Assembly: GCA_902554355.1 (NCBI GenBank)
Contig: CACDOC010000005.1
Location: 1 to 54,146 of the forward strand
DNA from: an uncultured SAR86 cluster bacterium
Lineage (GTDB): Bacteria > Pseudomonadota > Gammaproteobacteria > Magnimaribacterales > Magnimaribacteraceae
Reading direction: 5' to 3'
Length of the DNA: 54,146 nt
How positions within the stretch are numbered: position 1 is the first letter of the stretch; every line of letters starts with the position of its first letter. The notes under the pieces are model-generated. The model was given only the letters and a program-made list of their open reading frames with translations, did no database searches and had not been told where the DNA came from. Of this stretch, positions 36,700 to 45,132 are shown in pieces. Made by a program: the position numbers and the translations under genes.

Positions 36700-37518
36700 T
36701 TGAATAAATTTCCTGTTTGTCCGATATTTATACCAGCCAACAGGCTGGAATGGATTGATAAAACTTTTGATAAAGGAGCGGATGCCGTAATTATAGATCT
36801 AGAAGATTCTGTGCCAATTGATCAAAAGGTTGAAACTAGAACCAATCTACTTTCCTACATAGAAACAAAAGATTTTGATAAAACTATTTTAATAAGAGTT
36901 AACCCTCTTGATACAAAATTTGGTGAAGATGATATTAGTTTGCTCTCAGATGTCTCTTCAAAGATTGATGCCTTTATTCTGCCTAAAATAGAAGAAGCGG
37001 ATTTACTAAATGATCTTCCTAAAAATTTAGTTGTTTTAGTTGAAACTCCTAAAGCGGTGAAAAATTTAGGTCAATTAGCCTGTCATGAAAATGTTATCGG
37101 TATTGCTTTGGGCGGAGCTGATCTTAGCGCAACTCTTGGAGCTGATATGAGTTGGGACTCTTTATTATTTACCCGGTCAGCAATAATAATAGAGGCAGCC
37201 ATTAACGGTTTGTTCACAATAGATAGTCCGTTTATGAATATAGAAGATATATCTTCTTTAAAAAGAGAAGCGGGTCTGTCTAGCGGCCTGGGTTTTGATG
37301 GTAAGGCCGCCATCCATCCAGATCAGATAGAGTCCATAACCAAATCTTTTTTACCTGACGCGAAGGACATTGAAGAGGCCAAAGAAATTTTAAAAGCATT
37401 TAATTCAAGTAAAGAAGCTGTAATAGCCCATAAGGGAAAGATGATAGATATGCCAATAGTTCTTTCCATGGAAAAGAGGTTAAAGCTTGTGGGAATAGAC
37501 CCTAAAAATATAGACTGA
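36700..37518 (+). CDS. HpcH/HpaI aldolase family, CitE-like acyl-CoA lyase
   Basis: A 272-residue TIM-barrel enzyme of the citrate lyase beta/malyl-CoA lyase family. Metal and substrate residues are visible: PANRLEWID, AVIIDLEDSVP (Glu-Asp), ILIRVNP (Arg), VVLVETPKAV (Glu) and ALGGADLSATLGAD (Asp). The end includes GFDGKAAIHPDQIE. No citD, citF or citC neighbours exist, so it is not citrate lyase. The frame starts at TTG 3 bases after dsbA. It pairs with the MaoC gene 17 bases on, a pairing seen for citramalyl-CoA lyase and itaconyl/mesaconyl-CoA hydratase. That specific activity is inference. Confidence 0.85.
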   Translation: MNKFPVCPIFIPANRLEWIDKTFDKGADAVIIDLEDSVPIDQKVETRTNLLSYIETKDFDKTILIRVNPLDTKFGEDDISLLSDVSSKIDAFILPKIEEADLLNDLPKNLVVLVETPKAVKNLGQLACHENVIGIALGGADLSATLGADMSWDSLLFTRSAIIIEAAINGLFTIDSPFMNIEDISSLKREAGLSSGLGFDGKAAIHPDQIESITKSFLPDAKDIEEAKEILKAFNSSKEAVIAHKGKMIDMPIVLSMEKRLKLVGIDPKNID

Positions 37519-37534
37519 CGTTTAGGAGAAGAAA

Positions 37535-38053
37535 ATGGTAAAGAAAGTAAAAGAAATTGCACCAGGCAGGTATAGAGAAAGCTTTGGACGATACTATGAA
37601 GAGTTTGTCGTGGGAGATGTTTATGAACATAGACCTGGACGAACAATAACTCAAACGGACAACATTTGGTTTACTTTATTAACTATGAATCAGCACCCCC
37701 TTCACATTGATGAAGAGTATGGGAAAGGAACAGAATTTGGAAAAACCTTAGTGGTTAGTCCTTTTACAATAGCTCTGATGGTCGGCATGAGTGTTAGTGA
37801 TGTAAGTCAAAAGACAGTGGCTAATCTTGGATGGACAGACATTAAAATGACTCATCCGTTATATGTAGGTGATACCTTGTATGCTGAGTCTGAAGTTGTA
37901 GAAAAACGAGAGTCAAAATCTAGGCCCGACGAAGGTATAGTAACTGTAAAAACAATTGGAAAAAACCAAGACGGTGTCGAAGTGGCTTCATTTTTGAGGT
38001 CTGCATTAATACCAAAAGAAGGCAAAGCAGTAGAAGATAAAATAGATTATTAA
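37535..38053 (+). CDS. MaoC-like acyl-CoA hydratase
   Basis: A 172-residue hotdog-fold hydratase. The hydratase 2 active-site pattern is TITQTDNIWFTLLTMNQHPLHID, with the Asp and His of the family (D-x-x-x-F...N-x-x-PxHxD). VVSPFTIALMVGMSVSD and HPLYVGDTLYAESEV follow. AGGAG lies 8 bases before the ATG. It resembles the stand-alone hydratases for mesaconyl- or itaconyl-CoA that accompany CitE-like lyases. Substrate not proven. Confidence 0.85.
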   Translation: MVKKVKEIAPGRYRESFGRYYEEFVVGDVYEHRPGRTITQTDNIWFTLLTMNQHPLHIDEEYGKGTEFGKTLVVSPFTIALMVGMSVSDVSQKTVANLGWTDIKMTHPLYVGDTLYAESEVVEKRESKSRPDEGIVTVKTIGKNQDGVEVASFLRSALIPKEGKAVEDKIDY

Positions 38054-38061
38054 TTTTCAAT

Positions 38062-38089
38062 TTGCGATAACTCTTTTTTTTGATATAAC
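38062..38089 (+). promoter_or_regulatory. Promoter of the oxygenase-synthetase-nitroreductase genes
   Basis: TTGCGA (38062-38067) and TATAAC (38084-38089) are 16 bases apart, and TGA precedes the -10 hexamer, giving an extended -10. It lies in the 73-base gap after the MaoC gene, 38 bases upstream of the oxygenase ATG, which has GGGGGAG as ribosome site. Confidence 0.5.
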
Positions 38090-38126
38090 TGTAATCCTGT
38101 AAAGTCTATAGGGGGAGTAGATAATT

Positions 38127-39488
38127 ATGAGTCGAAATTTATTTGATGCGAGTAAAGTGGATGAAACCGCATGGCATCTTCAGGGAAATTGGGCACCAGT
38201 AAAGGAAGAACTAACGGTTTCTGATTTAGAAGTTAAGGGAGAAGTCCCAAAAGAAATCAACGGTCTTTATGTTAGGAATGGAATGAATCCTAGATCTGGA
38301 TTCAGTGACCATTGGTTTTTTGGTAACGGAATGCTTCATGGATTTAATTTTGAGAATGGGAAAGTCAGTTATAAGAATAGATATGTAAGAACGCCTTACT
38401 ACGAAAAAGATCTCGATATTATTAGTTCATTTGGAGATTTAAGTGCATCTCCAGCGAATACACACATAATTAAGCACGCTGATAGATTTTTGGCGCTGGA
38501 AGAAGCCCACCTTCCTTGGGAGGTAGATGAAAAGCTAGATACAAAAGGAGCTTATGACTTTTCGGGCAAGCTAAAAGGAGCTATGACCGCTCATCCAAGA
38601 ATCTGCCCAAAGACAGGAGAGCTCTTGTTTTTCTCATATTCCATGATGTCAGAGCCATATCTAACTTACTACAGAACAAATCCTTTAGGCGAGTTAGTTC
38701 AAATAGAGCCCATTGAATTACCAAGAGCCGTCATGATGCATGACTGGAACATCACTGAAAATCACGTTGTATTTATGGACCTTCCTATTATTTCTGATAT
38801 GAATCTAGCAGTTGAAACCGGCTCACCTTTTGGCTTTAAACCAGAATTCGGAGCAAGGTTGGGTGTAATGCCAAGAGAAGGTTCAAACTCAGATGTAAGA
38901 TGGTTTGATATTGACCCTTGTTATGTTTTTCATCCTCTTAATTCCTACGAAGAGGGAAATAAAATTATTTTACATGTCTGTAGACAGCAAGAAGCAATGG
39001 TTGGAGGCTTTCAAGATATATATGGAGGTGAGACAACCGTAGCAAGACTTTGGAAGTGGACAATAGACCTAGAGCTAGGTTCTGTGAAAGAAGAACAAAT
39101 AGATGATGCTCCTTGTGACTTTCCAAGAATTGATGATCGAAGAATAGGTCTTAAGAACGACTATGGTTACTTTACGACCTTAGAAACTGAGGTAGACACG
39201 TTAACAATAGGAAGACATTTGCTTAAATATGATTTAGTTAACAACAAAAGGTTAACTCACGACTTAGGCGAAAACGTCACAGGAGGCGAAGCCTTGTTTG
39301 TTCCGAGAAGTTCAGATTCTGCAGAAGATGATGGGTGGGCAATTAGCTTGGCCTATGAAGCAGAAACTGATAGATCCAAGCTATTAATTATTGATTCACA
39401 AGATTTTGAGGCTGCTCCAATAGCTGAAATATACACTCCTCAAAGAGTACCAAACGGAGCTCATGGGAGCTGGATAAGCAACGATTAA
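38127..39488 (+). CDS. Carotenoid/stilbene cleavage oxygenase (RPE65 family)
   Basis: Non-heme iron dioxygenase with a seven-bladed propeller, 453 residues. The four iron ligands can be placed: His156 (TAHPRICP), His205 (MMHDWNIT), His269 (CYVFHPLN) and His446 (GAHGSWI). The N-terminal INGLYVRNGMNPRSG and HWFFGNGMLHGF segments are typical. The family cleaves C=C bonds in carotenoids, apocarotenoids or lignin-derived stilbenes. It is unrelated to Blh, which makes retinal for proteorhodopsin in many marine bacteria. Co-directional genes for an acyl-CoA synthetase and a nitroreductase follow at 14-base and 13-base gaps, suggesting further breakdown of the products. Confidence 0.92.
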   Translation: MSRNLFDASKVDETAWHLQGNWAPVKEELTVSDLEVKGEVPKEINGLYVRNGMNPRSGFSDHWFFGNGMLHGFNFENGKVSYKNRYVRTPYYEKDLDIISSFGDLSASPANTHIIKHADRFLALEEAHLPWEVDEKLDTKGAYDFSGKLKGAMTAHPRICPKTGELLFFSYSMMSEPYLTYYRTNPLGELVQIEPIELPRAVMMHDWNITENHVVFMDLPIISDMNLAVETGSPFGFKPEFGARLGVMPREGSNSDVRWFDIDPCYVFHPLNSYEEGNKIILHVCRQQEAMVGGFQDIYGGETTVARLWKWTIDLELGSVKEEQIDDAPCDFPRIDDRRIGLKNDYGYFTTLETEVDTLTIGRHLLKYDLVNNKRLTHDLGENVTGGEALFVPRSSDSAEDDGWAISLAYEAETDRSKLLIIDSQDFEAAPIAEIYTPQRVPNGAHGSWISND

Positions 39489-39502
39489 AAAGGAAAGTTT
39501 AT

Positions 39503-41131
39503 ATGGAAATACAATACGCTTCAGTTTGGGAAAAAAACTCCGATGCCATACCAGATCAGATAGCTCTTATCTGTGATGACAATGAGGTCAGTTGGAAGGA
39601 TTTTGATGATAGAGCTGCAAAGTTAGCAACTTTATTGGATGAGAATGGCCTTGGTGATGATTCGAAGGTAGGTCTTTATTTGCACAACTCCAACGAATAT
39701 TTAGAAGCTCAGTATGCTGTCTTCAAAATCAAAGGCGTCCCCATTAATGTAAATTATCGTTATAAGGAAGAAGAGTTAGTTTATTTGTTAGACAATTCAG
39801 ATTCCGAAGCCTTGTTTTATCAGGGCTGTTATGCGGACCAAGTAAGTGCAATCAAAGACAAGCTTTCTAAGGTAAAAGTGTTTATTCAAGTTGATGACGG
39901 CACTTCCGATACTCTAGATTTCTCTGTTGATTATGAAACAAGCATTCAAAGTAATTCTCCCATGGAGAGAATAGAAAGATCTGGCGAAAATATTTATATG
40001 CTTTACACGGGAGGCACAACTGGTATGCCTAAAGGTGTAATGTATCAGCATGAAGGACACCTCAGTGCAATGCTAAATACTGCTGGCGCTTGGGGTCTTA
40101 TTCCTATCCAAGAAAAGGTTGATATAGAAGCCCTGTCCAAGGTAATCAAAGAAAATGGAGAATCTAATAATCTACCTGTAAGCATTCCTGCTTGTCCATT
40201 AATGCACGGAACAGGTATGTGGCTTGGGGCAATGATACCTCTGCTTGCTGGCGGATGCGTGGTTACCATTCCGCAATTGGGGTTTGATCCTGACTTACTA
40301 TTCAGAGAAACAGAAAGGAGAAAGGCTAATAATCTTGTAATAGTCGGAGATGCCTTTGCTAAGCCTATGTTGGATGCTTTAGACAAAGCAAAAAATGAAG
40401 GTAAGCCGTATAACCTAGAATCTGTAAATAACATTATCTCTAGCGGTGTGATGTGGAGTTCAGAAGTTAAAGATGGATTGCTTAAGCACAACGATATGAT
40501 CTTAGTAGATGCCATGGGTTCTACTGAGGGAGGCATGGGGTCTTCAGTGGCTTCTAGAGATGCACCGGCTCCAACTGCTAAGTTTGTCTTAAATCCTGGA
40601 GTAATAGTCATTACTGATGAAGGAGAACATGTTGAGCCAGGATCAGGAAAAATGGGGAAAATAGGAACGAGTGGTTTAGTTCCCTTAGGTTATTTTAAAG
40701 ATGAAAAGAAATCCGCAGAAACTTTTAAAGAATTTGAAGGGATTAGATATAGTTTTCCAGGAGATTACGCAACGGTAGAAGCAGACGGGACTATTACTCT
40801 TCTTGGAAGAGGAAGTAATTGCATAAACACTGCTGGAGAAAAAGTTTATCCTGAAGAAGTGGAAGAAGCTGTAAAAAGGCATCCAAATATTTTTGATTGT
40901 TTAGTTGTGGGTCTTAAAGATGACAGGTTTGGTCAAAGGGTAGTTGCATTGGCTTCATTTCAAGATGAAAATCAGGTAGAAGAACAAGATTTAATTGCCT
41001 TCACCAGGGAGCACTTGGCTGGCTATAAGCTACCAAAGCAAGTTTTATTTGTTCCTGAGGTAATGAGAGCTCCTAACGGAAAAGCAAATTATAAGTGGGC
41101 TAAAGAAACTGCTGAAAAGGAATTAGGTTAA
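39503..41131 (+). CDS. Acyl-CoA synthetase (ANL superfamily)
   Basis: ATP-dependent acid:CoA ligase, 542 residues. The phosphate loop YTGGTTGMPKG is at about 168-178. DAMGSTEGG is the A5 motif, GDYATVEADGTITLLGRGSNCINTAGEKVYPEEVEE spans A7-A8, and the catalytic lysine is near 527 in PNGKANYK. The sequence fits the group of FadD3-like or long-chain/terpenoid ligases found in actinobacteria and gammaproteobacteria. The substrate is unknown; position after the oxygenase suggests a cleavage product acid. GGAAAG precedes the ATG. Confidence 0.9.
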   Translation: MEIQYASVWEKNSDAIPDQIALICDDNEVSWKDFDDRAAKLATLLDENGLGDDSKVGLYLHNSNEYLEAQYAVFKIKGVPINVNYRYKEEELVYLLDNSDSEALFYQGCYADQVSAIKDKLSKVKVFIQVDDGTSDTLDFSVDYETSIQSNSPMERIERSGENIYMLYTGGTTGMPKGVMYQHEGHLSAMLNTAGAWGLIPIQEKVDIEALSKVIKENGESNNLPVSIPACPLMHGTGMWLGAMIPLLAGGCVVTIPQLGFDPDLLFRETERRKANNLVIVGDAFAKPMLDALDKAKNEGKPYNLESVNNIISSGVMWSSEVKDGLLKHNDMILVDAMGSTEGGMGSSVASRDAPAPTAKFVLNPGVIVITDEGEHVEPGSGKMGKIGTSGLVPLGYFKDEKKSAETFKEFEGIRYSFPGDYATVEADGTITLLGRGSNCINTAGEKVYPEEVEEAVKRHPNIFDCLVVGLKDDRFGQRVVALASFQDENQVEEQDLIAFTREHLAGYKLPKQVLFVPEVMRAPNGKANYKWAKETAEKELG

Positions 41132-41144
41132 AGAGGTAAAAATC

Positions 41145-41804
41145 ATGGATGTAAGTGAAGCTGTAGATTCCAGGAAATCAATTAGAGCATTTTTGGAAAC
41201 ACCTGTAGATGATTTATTAATTAAAGAACTATTAGAAAAATCTTCACGCGCAGCTTCTGGAGGAAATTTACAGCCTTGGAAAATATATGTAATTAATGGC
41301 GAAACAATGAACAGTTTCCATAAATTTCAGTCAGAATGGACAGAGCCTGAAACACCTGCATACGCGATCTATCCAGAAAACCTCAAAGAACCTTATAAGA
41401 CTTCTAGGTATGAGGTTGCTGATGATATGTATTCTTTGCTTGGAATCGCACGGGAAGACAAAGAAGAAAGGTTTAAACAAGTATTGAAGAACTATGAGTT
41501 TTTTGGAGCGCCATCAGCTTTCTTTTGTTTCGTAGACAGACAAATGGGCAGACCTCAATGGTCTGATTTAGGAATGTTTCTTCAAACGTTTATGTTACTA
41601 GCTAGAGAAGTTGGTCTAGATACATGCCCTCAAGAAGCATGGGCAATGAAGCAAGAAAGTGTAACTGCCTTCGTAGAAGCTCCAGAAGAGTTAATGCTTT
41701 TTTGTGGCATGGCCATAGGTTATCAAGATGTATCTGAGAAGGTTAACGAGCTAAGAACTACTAGACGACCAATTGAAGACTGGGCAACCTTTATTCAAAA
41801 ATAA
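41145..41804 (+). CDS. Nitroreductase family protein
   Basis: An FMN-dependent oxidoreductase of 219 residues. Typical elements are the FMN-phosphate Arg/Ser in SRKSIRAFLETPVD, ASGGNLQPWKIYVING, and PQWSDLGMFLQTFMLLAREVGLDTCPQ. GMAIGYQD near the end is also characteristic. Family members reduce nitro groups, quinones or enones. It is the third gene of the oxygenase cluster and converges on the ThDP enzyme gene with 5 bases between stops. Confidence 0.88.
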   Translation: MDVSEAVDSRKSIRAFLETPVDDLLIKELLEKSSRAASGGNLQPWKIYVINGETMNSFHKFQSEWTEPETPAYAIYPENLKEPYKTSRYEVADDMYSLLGIAREDKEERFKQVLKNYEFFGAPSAFFCFVDRQMGRPQWSDLGMFLQTFMLLAREVGLDTCPQEAWAMKQESVTAFVEAPEELMLFCGMAIGYQDVSEKVNELRTTRRPIEDWATFIQK

Positions 41805-41809
41805 GAAAA

Positions 41810-43357
41810 TTAAATAACTATTTCAATAAGGCTTGGGCCTTCAGAGCTTATTCCATCTGAAAAGGCTTTGTGGAACTCTTCGACAGTTAGTGTTTGTTTA
41901 GCCGGCACACCTAAAGACTCTGCCAGAGAAACCCAATTTATTTCTGGATTGTCTAAAGAAAACATAGAAGTGGCTCTATCTCCTGTTCCTAGGGCCCCAA
42001 CTCTATCTAGTTCAACTTTTAAAATAGCGTAAGCTCTATTAGAAAAAATAATGTTAGTTACATTCAGGCTCTCTCTGGCCTGTGTCCATAAAGATTGTAT
42101 TGTGTACATAGCTCCTCCATCGCCATGCAAACAAATTACTGGCCTATCGGGTGAAGCAATTGCAGCCCCAGTTGCCAGAGGCAGTCCTTGACCAATAGAG
42201 CCTCCTGTTAAAGCTAGCCAATCTAAAGGTTTTGCATTCCATGCATGTGGTGTAACAAAAAAACCAGAGGTTGCAGCCTCATCTGAAACAATAGCTTCTT
42301 CAGGCAGTAGTCCAGTGAAAAGGGCACCAAGATTTTCAGGATTCAGTTCGCCTGACGTGGGCATATCTATCTTGCCGTCAGGAATTAAATGCTTATCAAT
42401 TTTTAACCCTTTGAACATTTCGTTTAGAGCGTTTAAAGCATATTTCCCATCTTGAAAAGCAGAAGCCACTTCAATAAGCTCTGCATTTTCAGGCGATAAG
42501 AAGCTCTTTTTTCCAGGGTAAGCGAAAAAAGAAACAGGTGGTCTTGTTCCAATAAACACTATAGATTCAACTCCGCTTAAAAATTCTTCAGCAAGTTCAG
42601 CAAAATAAGGAATCGGCTCTACTTTAGTAATCCCAACCCCTCTACGATGTCTTTTGACAAAAGTGTCTGTTGCTAGTCTGCATCCACAAGCAGAAGCAAT
42701 TTTTCCAGCCAATGTAACTGATTCTTCATCTAAAAAATTGCCTCCTATATAAAGCATAGAATTTTTACCGGATGAAAGAGATTTAAATGCCTGATCAATC
42801 AATTGGTCATCTACTTTTAAAGGTCCTTCTATTTCTAGTTTAGGGCCTATATTTTCTGTCTCTCCCCAAGCACAATCAGCAGGAACAAGCATGGTAGCAA
42901 TTTGGCCAGGGAACTTATGTGCAGCTTGCCATGCTTCTGATCCTAGTTGGCTTAGGTCGTCCGGTGAAGAACTTCTTCCTACCCAGTCAGAACTAGCTTT
43001 GGCTAAACCATCTAAATCAGAAGTTAAAGGAGCATCATATTGGAGATGGTAAGTAGCATGGTCACCTACAATATTTATCATGGGTGTCCTGGCTTTCTTT
43101 GCGTTATGTGTATTAGCAAATCCATTACCGAAACCTGGACCCAGATGGAGCAAATTAGCAGCCGCTTTGCCAGACATTCTCGCGTAGCCGTCAGCAGCTC
43201 CTGTGACAACACCTTCAAATAAACCTAGCACAGGCCTTACTTCGGGATGGTGATCTATAGCTGCAACCAGATGCATTTCTGAGGTTCCAGGATTAGCAAA
43301 AACAACTTCCAAACCATTGGCTATCAAAGTTTTTAGTAGAGCATCAGCAGAATTCAT
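41810..43357 (-). CDS. ThDP-dependent decarboxylase/acetolactate synthase-like enzyme
   Basis: A 515-residue thiamine diphosphate enzyme. The N-terminal Pyr domain has VVFANPGTSEMHLVAAID and the catalytic Glu in LGLFEGVVTGAADGYARM. The middle domain follows, and the C-terminal PP domain carries the ThDP motif HGDGGAMYTIQSLW...NIIFSNRAYAIL (GDG-x-N). The arrangement, with NLLHLGPG matching the active-site His region of benzoylformate decarboxylase, suggests a 2-oxoacid decarboxylase. Such proteins are often labelled acetolactate synthase large subunit, but no small subunit gene is nearby. The substrate is unknown. Arginine codons are mainly AGA, like the host. Confidence 0.85.
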   Translation of the reverse strand: MNSADALLKTLIANGLEVVFANPGTSEMHLVAAIDHHPEVRPVLGLFEGVVTGAADGYARMSGKAAANLLHLGPGFGNGFANTHNAKKARTPMINIVGDHATYHLQYDAPLTSDLDGLAKASSDWVGRSSSPDDLSQLGSEAWQAAHKFPGQIATMLVPADCAWGETENIGPKLEIEGPLKVDDQLIDQAFKSLSSGKNSMLYIGGNFLDEESVTLAGKIASACGCRLATDTFVKRHRRGVGITKVEPIPYFAELAEEFLSGVESIVFIGTRPPVSFFAYPGKKSFLSPENAELIEVASAFQDGKYALNALNEMFKGLKIDKHLIPDGKIDMPTSGELNPENLGALFTGLLPEEAIVSDEAATSGFFVTPHAWNAKPLDWLALTGGSIGQGLPLATGAAIASPDRPVICLHGDGGAMYTIQSLWTQARESLNVTNIIFSNRAYAILKVELDRVGALGTGDRATSMFSLDNPEINWVSLAESLGVPAKQTLTVEEFHKAFSDGISSEGPSLIEIVI

Positions 43358-43430
43358 AAACTTATTATAAACCTATGATTTTGAGCCTACTTTCAGGGTG
43401 TCTTAAGACTCCTTCGTTAGCTCTGCTCCT

Positions 43431-43455
43431 GTTAATTTTCAACAAAGAAATTAAC
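43431..43455. terminator. AT-rich hairpin after the amidohydrolase
   Basis: GTTAATTTTC and GAAATTAAC pair with one bulged base around a 6-base loop, beginning 3 bases beyond the amidohydrolase stop on the minus strand. It is short and AT-rich, so termination is uncertain. Confidence 0.3.
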
Positions 43456-43458
43456 TGT

Positions 43459-45093
43459 CTAATGTCGAAGCACCTGACCTGCGCGAGCACCAGTAGCTTC
43501 TCCATCAAGGACATTGACTTGACCGTTGACGATCGTTGCTTTGAAGCCACGTGACTTCTGGATGTATCGCGGTGCGTCACCAGGAAAGTCATTTACTAAT
43601 ACAGGTTGTAACTCAGTTACCTCTTCCGGGCTAAACACATTAATGTCTGCCTTCATTCCTGCTTTTAGAATGCCTCGGTCGTTGAGACCTATCACTGCTG
43701 CTGGATCGGCTGTCATTCGCTTTATAGCCTGAGGAAGGGTAAATACCCCAGTCTCACGCACATAATGAGAGAGTATGAAACTAGCCCAACCTCCATCCAT
43801 AATTTGAGAAACATGCGCACCAACATCACCAAGCCCAGGAATTAGATGTTCGCTTGCGAAGAGATCGCCTTGCTCTTTCAGATTACCTCCAAACATGCGC
43901 CAATTGAACAGACCACGGCCTTGACTATCTCTTGATAAACGTAAAAAAGTTTCAGACCAGTGTTCAGAAGCTGATTTTGATAACTCGATCAGATTTTGCG
44001 CAGAGTTGTGGTCGGGTATCTCGTCGAGGCCCAGAAAGTAGACTTTTTGTAGAGGGATATGACAAGATTTCGGTTCGCGCGCTTCTGCCACTAGAGCCTT
44101 ACAAAAAGTTTCATTATTGATGGCTTCCAATCTAGCGTTAAAATCTTTTTCTCGTAATTCATCCCACGTTGGACCTTGTATAGGAATGCCCGATTGGAGG
44201 CCAAACATGAAGCCAGATCCACGTGTATGACTGATGGCAGTGATATTACGTCCCTCCAAATTCATTTCGTTAAGATGTTTAGCAGCAACAGCTCCAGACC
44301 CTTCTTCACCTGAACAACCATAACTAAACAAGACCCTACTTCCTTCTGTTTCTGCAACCGACTTCATCACTTCAAAATCCGCACCAACGAGTTGCATTAA
44401 ACCATCCCGAGGTCCGACAACCTTTGCAATCTCTACAAGTTCAGAACACTCAGCAAAGGTTCCTGGAATTGGACGACCATCTGGAGCCTTATGTGGTTCG
44501 TAACGATTTGTAGAGAATCCAACTGCACCGTCTTTCATTGCTTTTTCTACAATTTCCACCATCTGCTGTTTTTCAGCCTCTGTTGCTTGGTCATCAAAAG
44601 ATCGATCACCCATAACATAATAGCGAACAGCGGAATGACCCACGAGACCAGCAACATTTAGCGAGGGTTTAAGTTCTTCCAACATATCGAGGTACTGACC
44701 ATAGTGCTCCCAATTCCAAGGTAGTCCGGAGAGAATAGCTTGCTTAGGAATGTCCTCTACTGTTTCCATCATGCCAGCGAGAATTTCAACATCATCAGGC
44801 TTACAAGGAGCAAAAGTGAGGCCGCAGTTCCCAATCAAAGCTGTGGTGACACCATGCCAGCAAATAGGAGTCATTTCAGGGTCCCAGCCAATTTGAGCAT
44901 CTAGATGAGTATGAATATCTACAAAACCAGGGGTGACAGTCCTTCCTTCAGCATCAATTATTTCTTTTGCGTTCGATTCAATTGAACCTATTTCTTTAAT
45001 TTCTCCATCATGAACAGCAACGTCACCTACGAAAGAGTCATTACCTGTTCCATCTACTATCGTTCCGTTCTTAATTAAAAGATCATATTCCAT
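43459..45093 (-). CDS. D-aminoacylase-type amidohydrolase, probably acquired
   Basis: Metal-dependent hydrolase of the amidohydrolase_3/N-acyl-D-amino-acid deacylase group, 544 residues. The start is ATG 45093, with AGAGGGGAAAA just upstream; an in-frame ATG at 45126 lacks a site. It begins YDLLIKNGTIVDGTGND. The metal site is FVDIHTHLDAQ, with ALIGNCGLTFAPC supplying the bridging Cys region, and GLVGHSAVR and GLGDVGAHVSQ supply the His and Asp. The true substrate is unknown. Arginine codons that I sampled are CGN in 12 of 13 cases, whereas flanking genes use AGA, and the gene looks richer in GC. Both suggest recent transfer. A tRNA-Arg gene lies 39 bases upstream. Confidence 0.88.
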   Translation of the reverse strand: MEYDLLIKNGTIVDGTGNDSFVGDVAVHDGEIKEIGSIESNAKEIIDAEGRTVTPGFVDIHTHLDAQIGWDPEMTPICWHGVTTALIGNCGLTFAPCKPDDVEILAGMMETVEDIPKQAILSGLPWNWEHYGQYLDMLEELKPSLNVAGLVGHSAVRYYVMGDRSFDDQATEAEKQQMVEIVEKAMKDGAVGFSTNRYEPHKAPDGRPIPGTFAECSELVEIAKVVGPRDGLMQLVGADFEVMKSVAETEGSRVLFSYGCSGEEGSGAVAAKHLNEMNLEGRNITAISHTRGSGFMFGLQSGIPIQGPTWDELREKDFNARLEAINNETFCKALVAEAREPKSCHIPLQKVYFLGLDEIPDHNSAQNLIELSKSASEHWSETFLRLSRDSQGRGLFNWRMFGGNLKEQGDLFASEHLIPGLGDVGAHVSQIMDGGWASFILSHYVRETGVFTLPQAIKRMTADPAAVIGLNDRGILKAGMKADINVFSPEEVTELQPVLVNDFPGDAPRYIQKSRGFKATIVNGQVNVLDGEATGARAGQVLRH

Positions 45094-45132
45094 AATTTTC
45101 CCCTCTTTAACCAAAGTATACCTCAAGATTTA

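Noticed and set aside
37323-37646. 107-residue minus-strand frame across the CitE-MaoC junction
   Set aside because: Antisense to two good genes and includes the ribosome site of the MaoC gene.
40045-40611. 188-residue open frame on the minus strand
   Set aside because: Lies inside the acyl-CoA synthetase on the opposite strand; composition is a mirror of that gene and no motif is seen.
43358-43458. Attachment-site duplicate matching the tRNA-Arg 3' end
   Set aside because: No copy of the tRNA T-arm/acceptor sequence is visible in the gap beyond the amidohydrolase, so an integrated island cannot be claimed from boundaries.
43365-43592. 75-residue minus-strand frame running past the amidohydrolase end
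   Set aside because: Overlaps the amidohydrolase C-terminus in another frame, has no ribosome site and no recognisable sequence.
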